Source: Nitratireductor luteus (GTDB lineage Bacteria > Pseudomonadota > Alphaproteobacteria > Rhizobiales > Rhizobiaceae). From it: a stretch of 45,403 nt of DNA. The DNA is taken from assembly GCF_026162365.1 (NCBI RefSeq), contig NZ_JAOANW010000022.1, forward strand, positions 1 to 45,403, read 5' to 3'. Made by a program: the position numbers and the translations under genes. Below the pieces are notes generated by a model, which had not been told where the DNA came from, did not search any database, and saw nothing but the letters and a program-made list of their open reading frames with translations. Position 1 is the first letter of the stretch, and every line of letters starts with the position of its first letter. Shown piece after piece: positions 31,171 through 40,377 of the stretch.

Positions 31171-32181
31171 TTAATACTGATCTTCGTAGCGCTTGGCGAG
31201 TTCTTCGATATTGTCCGGTGGCCAATCCTGAACTTCCATGCCCAGGTGCAGCCCCATAGACGCCAGCACTTCCTTGATTTCGTTGAGCGACTTGCGGCCG
31301 AAATTCGGCGTCCGCAGCATCTCGGCTTCCGTCTTCTGGATCAGGTCGCCGATATAGACGATGTTGTCGTTCTTCAGGCAGTTGGCCGAACGGACCGAAA
31401 GCTCCAGCTCGTCGACCTTTTTCAGAAGCGCCGGGTTGAAGGCAAGCTCCGTAACCTGCTCGGCAGGCTGCTCCTTCTGCGGCTCCTCGAAATTCACGAA
31501 CAGGCCGAGCTGATCTTGCAGGATGCGCGCAGCGAAAGCCACCGCGTCCTCACCGGTCACCGAACCGTCGGTCTCCAGCGTCATGGTCAGCTTGTCGTAG
31601 TCGAGAACCTGGCCCTCGCGGGTGTTCTCGACCTTGTAGGAGACCTTCTTGACCGGCGAATAGAGGCTGTCGACCGGAATCAGGCCGATCGGCGCATCCT
31701 CGGCGCGGTTGCGGTCGGCGGGCACATAGCCCTTGCCCGTGTCGACGGTGAACTCCATACGGATCTCGGCCCCCTCGTCGAGGGTGCAGATCACATGCTC
31801 GGGGTTCAGTATCTCGACGTCGCCAACGGTCTGGATATCGCTGGCGGTCACGGCGCCCGGTCCCTGCTTGCGCACGACCATGCGCTTGGGCCCATCGCCT
31901 TCCATGCCGATGGCGATTTCCTTGATGTTGAGGACGATGTCGGTCACGTCCTCTCGCACGCCGGGAATCGACGAGAATTCGTGCAGCACGCCGTCGATCT
32001 GGACGGCGGTGACGGCGGCGCCGCGCAGCGACGACAGCAGCACGCGACGAAGCGCGTTGCCGAGCGTCAGGCCGAAGCCGCGCTCCAGCGGCTCGGCGAC
32101 GAGCGTGGTCTGCGTCTTGCCCTTGGACGTGAACTCGATCTTGTTGGGCTTGATGAGTTCTTGCCAGTTTTTCTGGATCAT
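31171..32181 (-). CDS. rpoA: DNA-directed RNA polymerase subunit alpha
   Basis: Assembles RNA polymerase and contacts UP elements and activators. The 336-residue protein has the dimerising N-terminal domain (about 1-235, [26 protein letters not shown]) and the C-terminal helix-hairpin-helix domain (about 250-320, [34 protein letters not shown]). Full length. It lies 104 bases after rpsK, and a perfect 8-base hairpin sits just before its ribosome site (GGAAGGA). Confidence 0.99.
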   Translation of the reverse strand: MIQKNWQELIKPNKIEFTSKGKTQTTLVAEPLERGFGLTLGNALRRVLLSSLRGAAVTAVQIDGVLHEFSSIPGVREDVTDIVLNIKEIAIGMEGDGPKRMVVRKQGPGAVTASDIQTVGDVEILNPEHVICTLDEGAEIRMEFTVDTGKGYVPADRNRAEDAPIGLIPVDSLYSPVKKVSYKVENTREGQVLDYDKLTMTLETDGSVTGEDAVAFAARILQDQLGLFVNFEEPQKEQPAEQVTELAFNPALLKKVDELELSVRSANCLKNDNIVYIGDLIQKTEAEMLRTPNFGRKSLNEIKEVLASMGLHLGMEVQDWPPDNIEELAKRYEDQY

Positions 32182-32200
32182 TCTGATTTCCTTCCGTTAC

Positions 32201-32225
32201 CCCGCCACCATCCATTCGTGGCGGG
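32201..32225 (-). other. Intercistronic hairpin upstream of rpoA
   Basis: CCCGCCAC (32201-32208) and GTGGCGGG (32218-32225) form a perfect 8-base stem with a 9-base loop, 20 bases before the rpoA ATG. There is no T-run, so it is more likely a processing, stability or translational element than a terminator. Confidence 0.45.
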
Positions 32226-32285
32226 CGATCTGGAAACCGTAGAGGAGCGACGGACGATCCGCCGCTCTTGCGGTAAGTGATAATG

Positions 32286-32675
32286 CTAGACGCGGCGCTT
32301 CTTGCGCGGGCGGCAGCCATTGTGCGGGATCGGCGTCACGTCGCGAATCGACGTGATCGTGAAACCCGCGGCCTGCAGCGCGCGGAGGGCGGACTCGCGG
32401 CCCGAACCTGGGCCCGACACCTCGACCTCGAGCGTCCGCATGCCATGTTCGGCAGCCTTGCGGGCGCAATCTTCGGCGGCGACCTGAGCGGCGAACGGCG
32501 TCGACTTGCGCGAACCCTTGAAGCCCTGCGAGCCGGCCGACGACCAGGCAATCGCATTGCCCTGCGCGTCGGTGATGGTGATCATGGTGTTGTTGAACGT
32601 CGAGCTCACATGAGCAACGCCCGACGAGATATTCTTGCGTTCACGACGACGAACGCGTGCGGCTTCCTTAGCCAT
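32286..32675 (-). CDS. rpsK: 30S ribosomal protein S11
   Basis: Platform protein of the small subunit contacting the E site and Shine-Dalgarno helix. 129 residues with a basic N-terminal tail, [41 protein letters not shown] and the C-terminal [18 protein letters not shown] signature. The gap to rpsM upstream (about 110 bases) contains a repeat-like sequence described separately. Confidence 0.99.
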   Translation of the reverse strand: MAKEAARVRRRERKNISSGVAHVSSTFNNTMITITDAQGNAIAWSSAGSQGFKGSRKSTPFAAQVAAEDCARKAAEHGMRTLEVEVSGPGSGRESALRALQAAGFTITSIRDVTPIPHNGCRPRKKRRV

Positions 32676-32731
32676 ATTATTCCTTTCAGTCGATCTCTAC
32701 ACCGCCGTAGTGCCAGCGGCTCCACCAAAGA

Positions 32732-32785
32732 AGCGAATAGTGAGTAGCGAATAGGGTTTACCTGCTCACTGTTCTCTAATCGCTA
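32732..32785. repeat. Imperfect direct and inverted repeat between rpsM and rpsK
   Basis: GCGAATAG occurs twice (32733-32740, 32747-32754). AGCGAATAGTGAG (32732-32744) is mirrored imperfectly by CTCACT (32765-32770) and TCGCT (32780-32784). The stretch is AT-richer than its surroundings and abuts the rpsM stop codon. It resembles short dispersed rhizobial repeats that I recall, but no second copy was seen here. Confidence 0.4.
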
Positions 32786-32786
32786 A

Positions 32787-33155
32787 TTACTTCTTCTTGC
32801 CGGCGATCGGCTTGGCTGGGCCCTTGCGGGTGCGCGCATTGGTGTGCGTGCGCTGGCCGCGTACCGGCAGGGAGCGACGATGACGCAGGCCGCGGTAGCA
32901 GCCGAGATCCATCAGACGCTTGATGTTCATCGAGACTTCACGGCGCAGATCGCCCTCGACCTGGTAGTCGCGGTCAATGGCCTCGCGGATGTGAAGCACT
33001 TCGGCATCCGTCAGCTCGTTCACGCGACGCTCGGCCGGAATGTTGGCCTGGGCAACGATCTTCTGGGCGAACCTCGGCCCGATGCCGTGAATATATTGAA
33101 GCGCAATGACGACGCGCTTGTTTGTCGGAATGTTGACGCCAGCAATACGGGCCAC
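32787..33155 (-). CDS. rpsM: 30S ribosomal protein S13
   Basis: Head protein of the small subunit, bridging to the large subunit. 122 residues with [25 protein letters not shown] (helix-two-turn-helix), [47 protein letters not shown] C-terminus split around G/R-rich motifs, and a basic tail. The start is GTG at 33155 with AAGGAGAG just upstream; no ATG fits the conserved N-terminus. It lies 194 bases after adk, a gap with a strong hairpin next to the ribosome site that may regulate translation. Confidence 0.98.
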   Translation of the reverse strand: MARIAGVNIPTNKRVVIALQYIHGIGPRFAQKIVAQANIPAERRVNELTDAEVLHIREAIDRDYQVEGDLRREVSMNIKRLMDLGCYRGLRHRRSLPVRGQRTHTNARTRKGPAKPIAGKKK

Positions 33156-33180
33156 GTCGGCTCTCCTTGGTTTCCTGCCG

Positions 33181-33218
33181 CCTGTCCGGCGGGTCTTTTC
33201 AACTATTAGCCGGACAAG
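33181..33218 (-). promoter_or_regulatory. Candidate rpsM leader hairpin (possible translational regulator)
   Basis: On the mRNA CTTGTCCGGC (plus 33209-33218) pairs with GCCGGACAGG (plus 33181-33190), a 10-base stem with one G-T wobble and an 18-base loop, ending 25 bases before the GTG start. Loop bases GTTGA (plus 33199-33203) can pair with TCAAC early in the rpsM coding region (plus 33132-33136), which would enclose the ribosome site in a pseudoknot. Confidence 0.4.
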
Positions 33219-33349
33219 ACGAAAGCGCCCGATCCCAGCCCTGAATTTCTCAGACCGGCACCGACCGCTTTTGACATTCAAGCGAATTGGGCCGTCTTTG
33301 ACGGAATCGCCGGGAAAAGTCAACTCCCCGAGCGACATTTTGAATGCAG

Positions 33350-33934
33350 TCAGACCGACTGCAGAACCTGTTCGATCTGCCGCGTCACATCCTCGATGTC
33401 CGCCATGCCATCGACCGAGCGGAGTTTGCCCTTGGCGTAGTAATAGCCGGTCAGTTGTGCCGTCTTCTTGTAGTACTCGCGCAGCCGCTCGTCGAACACA
33501 TCGGCATTGTCGTCCTTACGCACTGCCTGGCCGTCGGCCCTCGCCTGCTCCGCCCGCTTCTCGATCCGCCCGATCAGTGCCTTGTCGTCGACCACCAGTT
33601 CGATGACCGCGTCAATCGCTAGTCCACGCTCGGCGAGCATTTCCTCCACCGCGTCGGCTTGGGCAAGCGTGCGCGGGTATCCATCGAGGATGAAACCATT
33701 TGCGCAGTCTTCCTGATCGATTCTTTCCGCGACGATGGCATTGACGATCGCGTCCGACACCAGTTCGCCGGCGTCCATGACGGCCTTGGCCCGCTTGCCG
33801 ACATCGGTCTCAGCCTTCACCGCCGCGCGCAGCATGTCGCCGGTGGAAAGCTGCGGAATGCCAAGCTTGTTCACCAATCGCTGCGCCTGGGTCCCCTTAC
33901 CCGCCCCCGGCGGCCCAAGAAGTATAAGCCTCAT
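33350..33934 (-). CDS. adk: Adenylate kinase
   Basis: Balances ATP, ADP and AMP in the cytoplasm. The 194-residue protein is the short form, with a small LID region rather than the long zinc-binding LID. P-loop [10 protein letters not shown] (7-16), [10 protein letters not shown], and [15 protein letters not shown] in place of the usual DGFPR are visible. The ATG at 33934 overlaps the secY stop by 4 bases (ATGA), so it is coupled to secY, the usual alphaproteobacterial order secY-adk-rpsM. Confidence 0.98.
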   Translation of the reverse strand: MRLILLGPPGAGKGTQAQRLVNKLGIPQLSTGDMLRAAVKAETDVGKRAKAVMDAGELVSDAIVNAIVAERIDQEDCANGFILDGYPRTLAQADAVEEMLAERGLAIDAVIELVVDDKALIGRIEKRAEQARADGQAVRKDDNADVFDERLREYYKKTAQLTGYYYAKGKLRSVDGMADIEDVTRQIEQVLQSV

Positions 33935-35271
33935 CGTCCTCTTTTCCCCCCACGCAGCTTCGATTTCTTGATCAATCCCTCGTACTGATGCGCGATCAGA
34001 TGTCCCTGCACCTGCGCCACCGTATCGAGCGTCACGCTGACGACGATCAGCAGCGACGTGCCACCCAGATAGAAGGGTACGCCGGTAGACGCGATGAGGA
34101 ACTCCGGCAGCAGACAAACGAGAACCAGGTAGAGAGCGCCCACGGCCGTGATGCGGGTCAGCACATAATCGATATATTCAGCCGTCCGCTCGCCGGGGCG
34201 ATAGCCGGGAATGAAGCCGGAATGCTTCTTGAGCTGGTCGGCCGTGTCCTTCGGATTGAAGACGATAGCCGTATAGAAGAACGCGAAGAAGGCGATCAGC
34301 GCGGCATAAAGGATCATGTAGAGCGGCTGGCCGTGACCGAGCGTGGCAAGCACGGTGCCGGCCCAGGCGGGAAGCTGCGTCGTATCGGAGAAGCCGGCTG
34401 CGGTGGTCGGCAGCAACAGCAGAGATGATGCAAAGATCGGCGGGATCACGCCGGCCGTGTTCAGCTTCAGTGGCAGGTGCGAGGTATCGCCCTGGAACAT
34501 GCGGTTGCCGACCTGGCGCTTCGGATACTGGATCAGCAGCCGGCGCTGGGCTCGTTCAAAGAAGACGATGACGCCGATGACGACGATGGCCAGCACGATG
34601 ATCGCAAGGATCAGGCCCGTCGACATGGCACCGGTGCGCCCCAATTCCAGCGTGCCGCCGATTGCCGATGGAAGGCCGGCGACGATACCCGAAAAGATGA
34701 TCAGCGAAATGCCGTTACCGATGCCGCGCGCCGTGATCTGCTCGCCAAGCCACATCAGGAACATGGTTCCGCCCACCAGAGTGATGACGGCCGAAATGCG
34801 GAAGAACCAGCCCGGATCGGTGACAATGTTCGCCCCGCTCTCAAGCCCTATCGCAATGCCGTATGCCTGCACGGTGGCGAGGATTACGGTGCCGTAGCGG
34901 GTATATTGATTGATAACCTTGCGGCCCTGCTCGCCTTCCTTCTTGAGCTGCTCAAGAGTGGGAACGACCGAGGTCATCAACTGCATGATGATGGAGGCGG
35001 AGATGTAAGGCATGATGCCAAGGGCGAAGATCGCCATGCGCTCGACCGCGCCGCCTGCAAACATGTTGAAGACGCCGAGAACGCCGCCCGACTGCTGTTC
35101 GAACGCCTGCGCGAACGCCTCGGGATTGATGCCCGGCATCGGGATATAGGTGCCCAGCCGGTAAACGAGAAGCGCGCCCAGCGTGAACCAGATGCGCTTC
35201 TTCAGGTCTTCCGCCTTGGCGAAGGCCGAAAAATTCAGATTGGAGGCAAGTTGTTCGGCTGCCGATGCCAT
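33931..35271 (-). CDS. secY: Preprotein translocase subunit SecY
   Basis: Channel-forming subunit of the Sec translocon in the inner membrane; SecG is also encoded in this window. 446 residues, ten membrane helices, with [31 protein letters not shown], the [10 protein letters not shown] region, [34 protein letters not shown] segment, and the C-terminal [23 protein letters not shown]. It follows rplO by 253 bases, unusually long for this operon, and the gap is full of hairpins. Confidence 0.98.
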   Translation of the reverse strand: MASAAEQLASNLNFSAFAKAEDLKKRIWFTLGALLVYRLGTYIPMPGINPEAFAQAFEQQSGGVLGVFNMFAGGAVERMAIFALGIMPYISASIIMQLMTSVVPTLEQLKKEGEQGRKVINQYTRYGTVILATVQAYGIAIGLESGANIVTDPGWFFRISAVITLVGGTMFLMWLGEQITARGIGNGISLIIFSGIVAGLPSAIGGTLELGRTGAMSTGLILAIIVLAIVVIGVIVFFERAQRRLLIQYPKRQVGNRMFQGDTSHLPLKLNTAGVIPPIFASSLLLLPTTAAGFSDTTQLPAWAGTVLATLGHGQPLYMILYAALIAFFAFFYTAIVFNPKDTADQLKKHSGFIPGYRPGERTAEYIDYVLTRITAVGALYLVLVCLLPEFLIASTGVPFYLGGTSLLIVVSVTLDTVAQVQGHLIAHQYEGLIKKSKLRGGKRGR

Positions 35272-35524
35272 GAAAAGTTCTCCGCTTGGTCACGCGCAAG
35301 CCGCGCGAACAGGAATGTGGACGCCGGTTCCCCTATCGACCGATTCCGTGGATCGAAGCCAGGAAACAATCAAAACACCGAACCGCCCACCCCCCCTTGG
35401 CGGATCAATGGGGCGGATCATGCGCCGCACCGCTAGAACCGGCAGCACATTGTGCCAGCCCGAGATAAGCTCGGGCGGACGAGGTTGCAAGCGGCGGAAT
35501 GGATCCGCCGCCTGCCAAAGATGT
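35272..35524 (-). other. Hairpin-rich intercistronic region between rplO and secY
   Basis: A 253-base gap without a credible gene. Perfect inverted repeats include GCGGCGG/CCGCCGC (35491-35497 with 35505-35511) and GCCCGAG/CTCGGGC (35458-35464 with 35470-35476). Neither is followed by a clear T-run on the minus strand. The gap could hold a secY promoter or an RNA control element; I cannot tell which. Confidence 0.5.
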
Positions 35525-35995
35525 CTATTCAGCCGCCTTTTCGACAACCTTCACCGAACCGCCGGCCTTTTCGATCTTCTCGATGGCCGACTTGGTGGCG
35601 CCGGCAACGTCGAGAACGACCTTCGCCGAAATATCGCCATTGCCGAGCACCCGCACGCCGTCCTTGACGCGGCGGATGACGCCGGCCTTGACCAGTGCGG
35701 CGCTGTCAATCGTCTGACCAGCATCGAGCTTCTTGGCATCGATTGCCGTCTGGATGCGGCTGACCGATACTTCGTTGAACTTCTTGCTGAAGATGTTCTT
35801 GAAGCCGCGCTTGGGCAGGCGACGGTAGAGCGGCATCTGGCCACCCTCGAAGCCCTTGATGGCCACGCCGGAGCGCGACTTCTGACCCTTGACGCCGCGG
35901 CCGCCGGTCTTGCCGGTGCCCGAGCCGATGCCCCGGCCCAGACGCTTGCGCGAATGGGTGGCGCCTTCGTTGTCCCTGAGTTCGTTGAGTTTCAT
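35525..35995 (-). CDS. rplO: 50S ribosomal protein L15
   Basis: Large-subunit protein needed late in assembly. 156 residues with the glycine-rich N-terminal [22 protein letters not shown] region, the [18 protein letters not shown] motif and the C-terminal AGGSVKVVE typical of L15. It follows rpmD by 20 bases and precedes the long gap before secY. Confidence 0.99.
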   Translation of the reverse strand: MKLNELRDNEGATHSRKRLGRGIGSGTGKTGGRGVKGQKSRSGVAIKGFEGGQMPLYRRLPKRGFKNIFSKKFNEVSVSRIQTAIDAKKLDAGQTIDSAALVKAGVIRRVKDGVRVLGNGDISAKVVLDVAGATKSAIEKIEKAGGSVKVVEKAAE

Positions 35996-36015
35996 CGATC
36001 CTGCTCCTCGATCTC

Positions 36016-36216
36016 TCAGGCTTCGTCGACGATGCGCACGAGGTGCTGCACCGTTGCGACCATGCCGCGCACGGAAGGAGTATCCTCCAGCGTCGAGCGG
36101 CGATGCATCTTGTTCAAGCCCAGGCCGACCAGCGTGGCGCGCTGCTCCTTAGGGCGGCGAATGGGGCTGCCGATCTGCTCAACGGTGATCGTCTTGCCCT
36201 TCTTCTTCTCAGCCAT
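36016..36216 (-). CDS. rpmD: 50S ribosomal protein L30
   Basis: Small large-subunit protein. 66 residues with [25 protein letters not shown] and the [25 protein letters not shown] signature. The ATG at 36216 (MAEKKKG) is preferred over an in-frame ATG at 36225, as the latter adds only MTD and leaves less room for a ribosome site. Gap to rpsE is 58 bases. Confidence 0.98.
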   Translation of the reverse strand: MAEKKKGKTITVEQIGSPIRRPKEQRATLVGLGLNKMHRRSTLEDTPSVRGMVATVQHLVRIVDEA

Positions 36217-36274
36217 GTCCGTCAATCCTTGATTGGGTCCAGCTCGTCATCTGACGTGCCGAACCGCGCCCTGC

Positions 36275-36835
36275 CTATTCCTCGCCGCCGGCGGCAGTGC
36301 CGCGGCGCGCCTGGAGGGTCGAATACTTGATGCCGCGCTGGGCCGCTACATCCTTGGGATGCTTCTGGCTCTTCAGCGCATCGAAGGTCGCGCGCACCAT
36401 GTTGTACGGGTTCGAAGACCCGAGCGACTTGGCGACGACGTCCTGGACGCCCAGCGTCTCGAAGACGGCGCGCATCGGACCGCCGGCGATGATGCCGGTA
36501 CCGGCCTTGGCGGCGCGCAGGTGGACGCGGCCCGCGCCATGGCGGCCGTCAACGTCGTGATGCAGCGTGCGGCCCGAACGAAGCGGGACGAAAATCAGAT
36601 CGCGCTTGGCGCTTTCGGTCGCCTTGCGAATGGCTTCCGGCACTTCGCGCGCCTTGCCGTGACCAAAGCCGACACGGCCCTTCTGGTCGCCGACGACGAC
36701 GAGTGCGGCGAAACCGAAGCGGCGGCCACCCTTGACCACCTTGGCAACGCGGTTGATGTGAACGAGTTTATCGACGAATTCGCTGTCGCGCTCTTCGCGC
36801 TCGCGGCGATCGTCCCTGCGGCCTTGTTGTGCCAT
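36275..36835 (-). CDS. rpsE: 30S ribosomal protein S5
   Basis: Small-subunit protein important for accuracy and mRNA entry. 186 residues: basic N-terminal extension, the double-stranded-RNA-binding-like domain with [21 protein letters not shown] and [15 protein letters not shown], and the C-terminal fold with [36 protein letters not shown]. It lies 75 bases after rplR; that gap contains a terminator-like hairpin with a T-run just ahead of the S5 ribosome site. Confidence 0.99.
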   Translation of the reverse strand: MAQQGRRDDRREREERDSEFVDKLVHINRVAKVVKGGRRFGFAALVVVGDQKGRVGFGHGKAREVPEAIRKATESAKRDLIFVPLRSGRTLHHDVDGRHGAGRVHLRAAKAGTGIIAGGPMRAVFETLGVQDVVAKSLGSSNPYNMVRATFDALKSQKHPKDVAAQRGIKYSTLQARRGTAAGGEE

Positions 36836-36872
36836 TATCCTTGTCCTTTTTCTTTTCCGGAAGCACGGGGTT

Positions 36873-36904
36873 GATAAAAATCCCGGGCGCCAGAGACGCC
36901 CAGG
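36873..36904 (-). terminator. Terminator-like hairpin (possible attenuator) between rplR and rpsE
   Basis: On the minus strand CCTGGGCG (plus 36897-36904) pairs with CGCCCGGG (plus 36882-36889), 8 pairs with one G-T wobble and a 7-base loop, followed directly by ATTTTTATC. It starts 6 bases after the rplR stop. The form is that of a Rho-independent terminator, inside the spc operon. Confidence 0.55.
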
Positions 36905-36910
36905 ACGGGG

Positions 36911-37270
36911 TTAGAACTTGAGGCCGCCTTCGCGGGCAGCGTCGGCCAGCGCCTTGATGCGGCCATGGTAGAGATAGGGGCCGCGGTCGAACACGACATT
37001 CTCTACACCGGCCTTCTTGGCGCGCTCGGCAATAAGCTTGCCGATCTCCATCGCGGCCGACGTATCGGCTCCCGACTTCAGTTTGCCCTTCAGGTCGGTT
37101 TCCAGGGTCGAGGCGGCGGCAAGGGTGTGTCCCTTCACGTCATCGATGACCTGGGCATAAATATTCTTGGACGAGCGGTGGACCGAAAGCCGCGGCTGCC
37201 CGTTGGCGACCGCCTTCAACTTCCGGCGAACGCGCCCGGCGCGCCGCTTAACGGATACCTTCGACACCAT
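36911..37270 (-). CDS. rplR: 50S ribosomal protein L18
   Basis: Binds 5S rRNA with L5. 119 residues with the basic N-terminal [26 protein letters not shown] region, [59 protein letters not shown] C-terminus. It follows rplF by 12 bases. Confidence 0.99.
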   Translation of the reverse strand: MVSKVSVKRRAGRVRRKLKAVANGQPRLSVHRSSKNIYAQVIDDVKGHTLAAASTLETDLKGKLKSGADTSAAMEIGKLIAERAKKAGVENVVFDRGPYLYHGRIKALADAAREGGLKF

Positions 37271-37282
37271 GGCTTGCGTTCC

Positions 37283-37816
37283 TTACTTCTTCTTGCCTTC
37301 CTTGCGGACGATTGTCTCGTCCGCGTATTTTACGCCCTTGCCCTTGTAGGGCTCGGGAGAGCGAAATTCGCGGATTTCCGCCGCGACCTGGCCGACCACC
37401 TGCTTGTCCACGCCGGCGACGACGATTTCCGTCGGCTTTGGCACGGTTATGGTAACGCCCTCGGGCGCCTCATAATGGACCTCGTGGCTGTAGCCAAGCG
37501 AAAGCTGGAGCCGCTTGCCCTGCATCGCGGCGCGATAACCGACGCCGTTGATCTCCAGGCGCTTTTCGAAGCCGCCCGACACGCCCTGAACGATGTTCTG
37601 GATCTGCGTGCGGGACATGCCCCACTTGGAGCGCGCATCCTTGGACTGGTCGCGCGGATCGACGGCGATGCCGCCGTCTTCCATCTTGACCAGAACCTCG
37701 TCGTTGACGACGAACTTCAGTTCACCCTTCGGGCCCTTGGCCGTCACGGTTTGTCCCTCGACGCTGGCTGTGACGCCCTGCGGCACCGGGACCGGCTTTT
37801 TGCCAATACGAGACAT
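37283..37816 (-). CDS. rplF: 50S ribosomal protein L6
   Basis: Large-subunit protein near the factor-binding site. 177 residues in two similar alpha/beta domains: [20 protein letters not shown] at the start, [24 protein letters not shown] in the middle and the family signature [22 protein letters not shown] at the end. It follows rpsH by 39 bases. Confidence 0.99.
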   Translation of the reverse strand: MSRIGKKPVPVPQGVTASVEGQTVTAKGPKGELKFVVNDEVLVKMEDGGIAVDPRDQSKDARSKWGMSRTQIQNIVQGVSGGFEKRLEINGVGYRAAMQGKRLQLSLGYSHEVHYEAPEGVTITVPKPTEIVVAGVDKQVVGQVAAEIREFRSPEPYKGKGVKYADETIVRKEGKKK

Positions 37817-37855
37817 GTTCTTGTCCTCGTTGTTCCGTTGTTGGGTTCCGCCGGA

Positions 37856-38254
37856 TCAGAAGATCTGGCAGAGCACCTCTCCGCCGACATTCTGCTCACG
37901 GGCTTCATGGTCGGCCATCACGCCCTTGGGCGTCGAAAGGATGGCCACACCGAGACCGTTCGCAACCTGCGGGATTGATTTCACCGACACATAGACGCGG
38001 CGGCCCGGCTTGGAAACCCGTGCAATCTCGCGTATGACCGGGGTGCCCTCGTAGTATTTCAGCTCGATCTCGAGCTCCGACTTGCCATTGTCGTAGTCGA
38101 CCTGGCTGTAGTCGCGGATGTAGCCCTCAGTCTTCAACACATCCAGCACACGGGCGCGCAGCTTCGAAGCCGGCGTAGAGACCGTGTTCTTCTTGCGGCC
38201 GATGGCATTGCGGATGCGGGTCAGCATATCGCCGAGTGGATCGCTCACAGACAT
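37856..38254 (-). CDS. rpsH: 30S ribosomal protein S8
   Basis: Primary 16S rRNA-binding protein; in E. coli it is also the translational repressor of the spc operon, binding at rplE. 132 residues with [40 protein letters not shown] and the C-terminal [40 protein letters not shown] region. Whether autoregulation is conserved here is not visible in the sequence. Confidence 0.99.
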   Translation of the reverse strand: MSVSDPLGDMLTRIRNAIGRKKNTVSTPASKLRARVLDVLKTEGYIRDYSQVDYDNGKSELEIELKYYEGTPVIREIARVSKPGRRVYVSVKSIPQVANGLGVAILSTPKGVMADHEAREQNVGGEVLCQIF

Positions 38255-38266
38255 ACTCTTGCTCCC

Positions 38267-38572
38267 TTACCAGCTCGACTTGACCAGGCCCGGAATGAGC
38301 CCGCTATTGCCAAGTTCGCGCAACGCGATACGCGACATCTTCAACTTGCGGTAATAGGCCCGCGGACGGCCCGTCACATCGCAACGGTTGCGGATGCGGG
38401 TCTTGGAGGAATTGCGCGGAAGCGCGGACAGCTGAAGCTGCGCTTTGAAACGCTCTTCGATCGGCCTGTCCTGATCCTTGATGATGGCCTTGAGCGATGC
38501 GCGCTTTGCGGCATAGCGGTCTACCAATTCGCGGCGCTTCTTGTTCTTCTCGACTGCGCTGACTTTTGCCAT
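38267..38572 (-). CDS. rpsN: 30S ribosomal protein S14 (long, zinc-free type)
   Basis: Small-subunit head protein. At 101 residues it is the long form lacking the CxxC pairs of the zinc-binding S14. Motifs [55 protein letters not shown] C-terminus. It lies 27 bases after rplE and 12 before rpsH. Confidence 0.98.
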   Translation of the reverse strand: MAKVSAVEKNKKRRELVDRYAAKRASLKAIIKDQDRPIEERFKAQLQLSALPRNSSKTRIRNRCDVTGRPRAYYRKLKMSRIALRELGNSGLIPGLVKSSW

Positions 38573-38599
38573 AGAAAAGTTCCTTTTGCTCGCCTGCCG

Positions 38600-39157
38600 T
38601 TACTGCCGGAACGGGAAGTTGAAAGCCTTCAGAAGCGCGCGCGCTTCGTCATCGGACTTTGCAGTCGTACAGACGATGATGTCCATTCCCCAGATCTGAT
38701 CGACCTTGTCGTAATTGATCTCGGGGAACACGATGTGCTCCTTCACGCCCATGGCGAAGTTGCCGCGGCCGTCGAAGCTCTTTGGGTTCAGGCCGCGGAA
38801 GTCGCGAACGCGCGGAAGCGCGACGTTGACCAGGCGGTCCAGGAATTCGTACATGCGCTCCTTGCGCAGGGTGACCTTGGCGCCGATCGGCATCTCTTCA
38901 CGCACCTTGAAGCCGGCAATCGACTTGCGGGCCTTGGTGATGACCGGCTTTTGGCCGGCGATGAGCGCCAGGTCTTCCGCAGCGATGGACGGCTTCTTGG
39001 AATCGCCCGTCGCTTCGCCCACGCCCATGTTGATGACGATCTTGTCGATGCGCGGGACCTGCATCTCGTTCTCGTACTTGAAGGCCTCGAGGAGCTCCTT
39101 GCGGATGACCTCGTCGTACTTCTTCTTCAAGCGAGGCTGAATCTTAGCGTTAGCCAT
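38600..39157 (-). CDS. rplE: 50S ribosomal protein L5
   Basis: Binds 5S rRNA and contacts the small subunit and P-site tRNA. 185 residues with [18 protein letters not shown], the RALVIT-type [20 protein letters not shown], and [23 protein letters not shown]. The ATG at 39157 overlaps the end of rplX by 8 bases; the frame is open to 39307 but only over rplX. A purine-rich GGGAGAAACG precedes it. Confidence 0.99.
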   Translation of the reverse strand: MANAKIQPRLKKKYDEVIRKELLEAFKYENEMQVPRIDKIVINMGVGEATGDSKKPSIAAEDLALIAGQKPVITKARKSIAGFKVREEMPIGAKVTLRKERMYEFLDRLVNVALPRVRDFRGLNPKSFDGRGNFAMGVKEHIVFPEINYDKVDQIWGMDIIVCTTAKSDDEARALLKAFNFPFRQ

Positions 39158-39461
39158 CGATCGTTTCTCCCGAGCGCTTCGCAACGCGAACCTTCTTGTC
39201 TCCGTCGATCTTAAATCCGACGCGGGTCGGCTTGCCGTCCTTGGGGTCGGCCAGAGCGAGGTTGGACAGGTGGATAGGCGCTTCCTTGGCAATGATGCCG
39301 CCTGCATCCTGCGCGGACTGCTTTTGATGTCGGCGAACGATGTTGACGCCGCGAACCAGCGCCTTGTCTTCCTTCGGCATCACCTGAATGACTTCACCGG
39401 AACGACCCTTGTCGCGGCCGGCGAGCACGACGACATTGTCGCCCTTTTTGATCTTCTGCAT
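39150..39461 (-). CDS. rplX: 50S ribosomal protein L24
   Basis: Early assembly protein of the large subunit. 103 residues with the KOW motif [39 protein letters not shown] and [22 protein letters not shown]. Overlaps rplE by 8 bases and follows rplN by 12. Confidence 0.99.
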   Translation of the reverse strand: MQKIKKGDNVVVLAGRDKGRSGEVIQVMPKEDKALVRGVNIVRRHQKQSAQDAGGIIAKEAPIHLSNLALADPKDGKPTRVGFKIDGDKKVRVAKRSGETIDG

Positions 39462-39473
39462 TTCCCGGCCTCC

Positions 39474-39842
39474 TTAGAGCACTTCCGGCGCGAGCGAGAT
39501 GATCTTCATGTGGCTCTTGGCGCGAAGTTCGCGCGGAACCGGTCCGAAGATGCGGGTGCCCACGGGCTCTTTCTTGTTGTCGACGAGAACGGCCGCATTA
39601 TTGTCGAAACGGATAACGCTACCGTCGGCCCGGCGAATGTCCTTGGCTGTGCGAACCACAACCGCCTTCATCACGTCGCCCTTCTTGACGCGGCCGCGCG
39701 GAATGGCTTCCTTCACCGAAACGACAATGATGTCGCCTACGGAAGCGTATTTCCGCTTCGAGCCGCCGAGCACCTTGATGCACATGACACGACGTGCGCC
39801 GGAATTATCCGCCACGTCGAGGTTTGTTTGCATCTGAATCAT
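39474..39842 (-). CDS. rplN: 50S ribosomal protein L14
   Basis: Large-subunit interface protein contacting 16S rRNA. 122 residues beginning [20 protein letters not shown], with [22 protein letters not shown] and [16 protein letters not shown] at 39842 is the conserved start; an in-frame extension to 39902 is not family-like. Confidence 0.99.
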   Translation of the reverse strand: MIQMQTNLDVADNSGARRVMCIKVLGGSKRKYASVGDIIVVSVKEAIPRGRVKKGDVMKAVVVRTAKDIRRADGSVIRFDNNAAVLVDNKKEPVGTRIFGPVPRELRAKSHMKIISLAPEVL

Positions 39843-39908
39843 GACTGGCCGCCTTCTACTTAGTGGGAAGTGCGCCTCTCGCGCAGCTTCCGGCTTGTCC
39901 AAATGGTC

Positions 39909-40151
39909 TTATTGTGCGGGTGTCTCGTTGACGACGATCCAGCACTTGTCCTTCGAAATCGGACGCGTTTCCTGGATCAGCACCTTGTCGCCGACCTTCA
40001 ACGCATTCGTCTCATCATGGGCCTTGTACCGCTTGGTACGGCGCACGGTCTTCTTCAGCAGCGGGTGAGCGAAACGGCGCTCGACGCGTACGACGACCGT
40101 CTTGTCGTTCTTGTCGCTCACCACGGTGCCCTGCAAAACGCGCTTTGGCAT
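39909..40151 (-). CDS. rpsQ: 30S ribosomal protein S17
   Basis: Primary 16S rRNA-binding OB-fold protein. 80 residues with [41 protein letters not shown] and [19 protein letters not shown]. It lies 11 bases after rpmC, in standard order. Confidence 0.99.
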   Translation of the reverse strand: MPKRVLQGTVVSDKNDKTVVVRVERRFAHPLLKKTVRRTKRYKAHDETNALKVGDKVLIQETRPISKDKCWIVVNETPAQ

Positions 40152-40162
40152 ATTCGCTTTCC

Positions 40163-40363
40163 TCAGGCCTTACTGCCAGCCGATTTCTCGGCGGCGATTG
40201 TCTTGATGCGCGCAATGTCACGGCGAATCTGCTTCACACGCGCGGTTTTCTCGAGCTGCCCCGTCGCCTTCTGGAAACGAAGGTTGAACTGCTCTTTCTT
40301 CAGCTTGGCCAGCTCGTCGTCGAGCTGGTCGGGCGTCATCGCCCTTACGTCAACGGCCTTCAT
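40163..40363 (-). CDS. rpmC: 50S ribosomal protein L29
   Basis: Two-helix protein near the tunnel exit that helps dock SRP and trigger factor. 66 residues with [29 protein letters not shown] helix, [15 protein letters not shown] signature and a short tail. It follows rplP by 14 bases. Confidence 0.98.
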   Translation of the reverse strand: MKAVDVRAMTPDQLDDELAKLKKEQFNLRFQKATGQLEKTARVKQIRRDIARIKTIAAEKSAGSKA

Positions 40364-40377
40364 GATGACTGCCTCTC

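Noticed and set aside
30124-32280. A 718-codon plus-strand open frame across the Do-protease, rplQ and rpoA
   Set aside because: It is antisense to three well-identified genes and runs through the ribosomal terminator; long antisense frames are expected in high-GC coding DNA.
33295-33323. TTGACT with a 17-base spacer and CAAAGA as an alpha-operon promoter before rpsM
   Set aside because: The -35 is good but the -10 is poor, and TTGAC/GTCAA there is also an inverted repeat; not strong enough to list as a feature.
35290-35547. An 85-codon minus-strand frame in the rplO-secY gap
   Set aside because: It overlaps the end of rplO, has no clear ribosome site, and its sequence is low-complexity R/P-rich; the gap is better explained as structured non-coding DNA.
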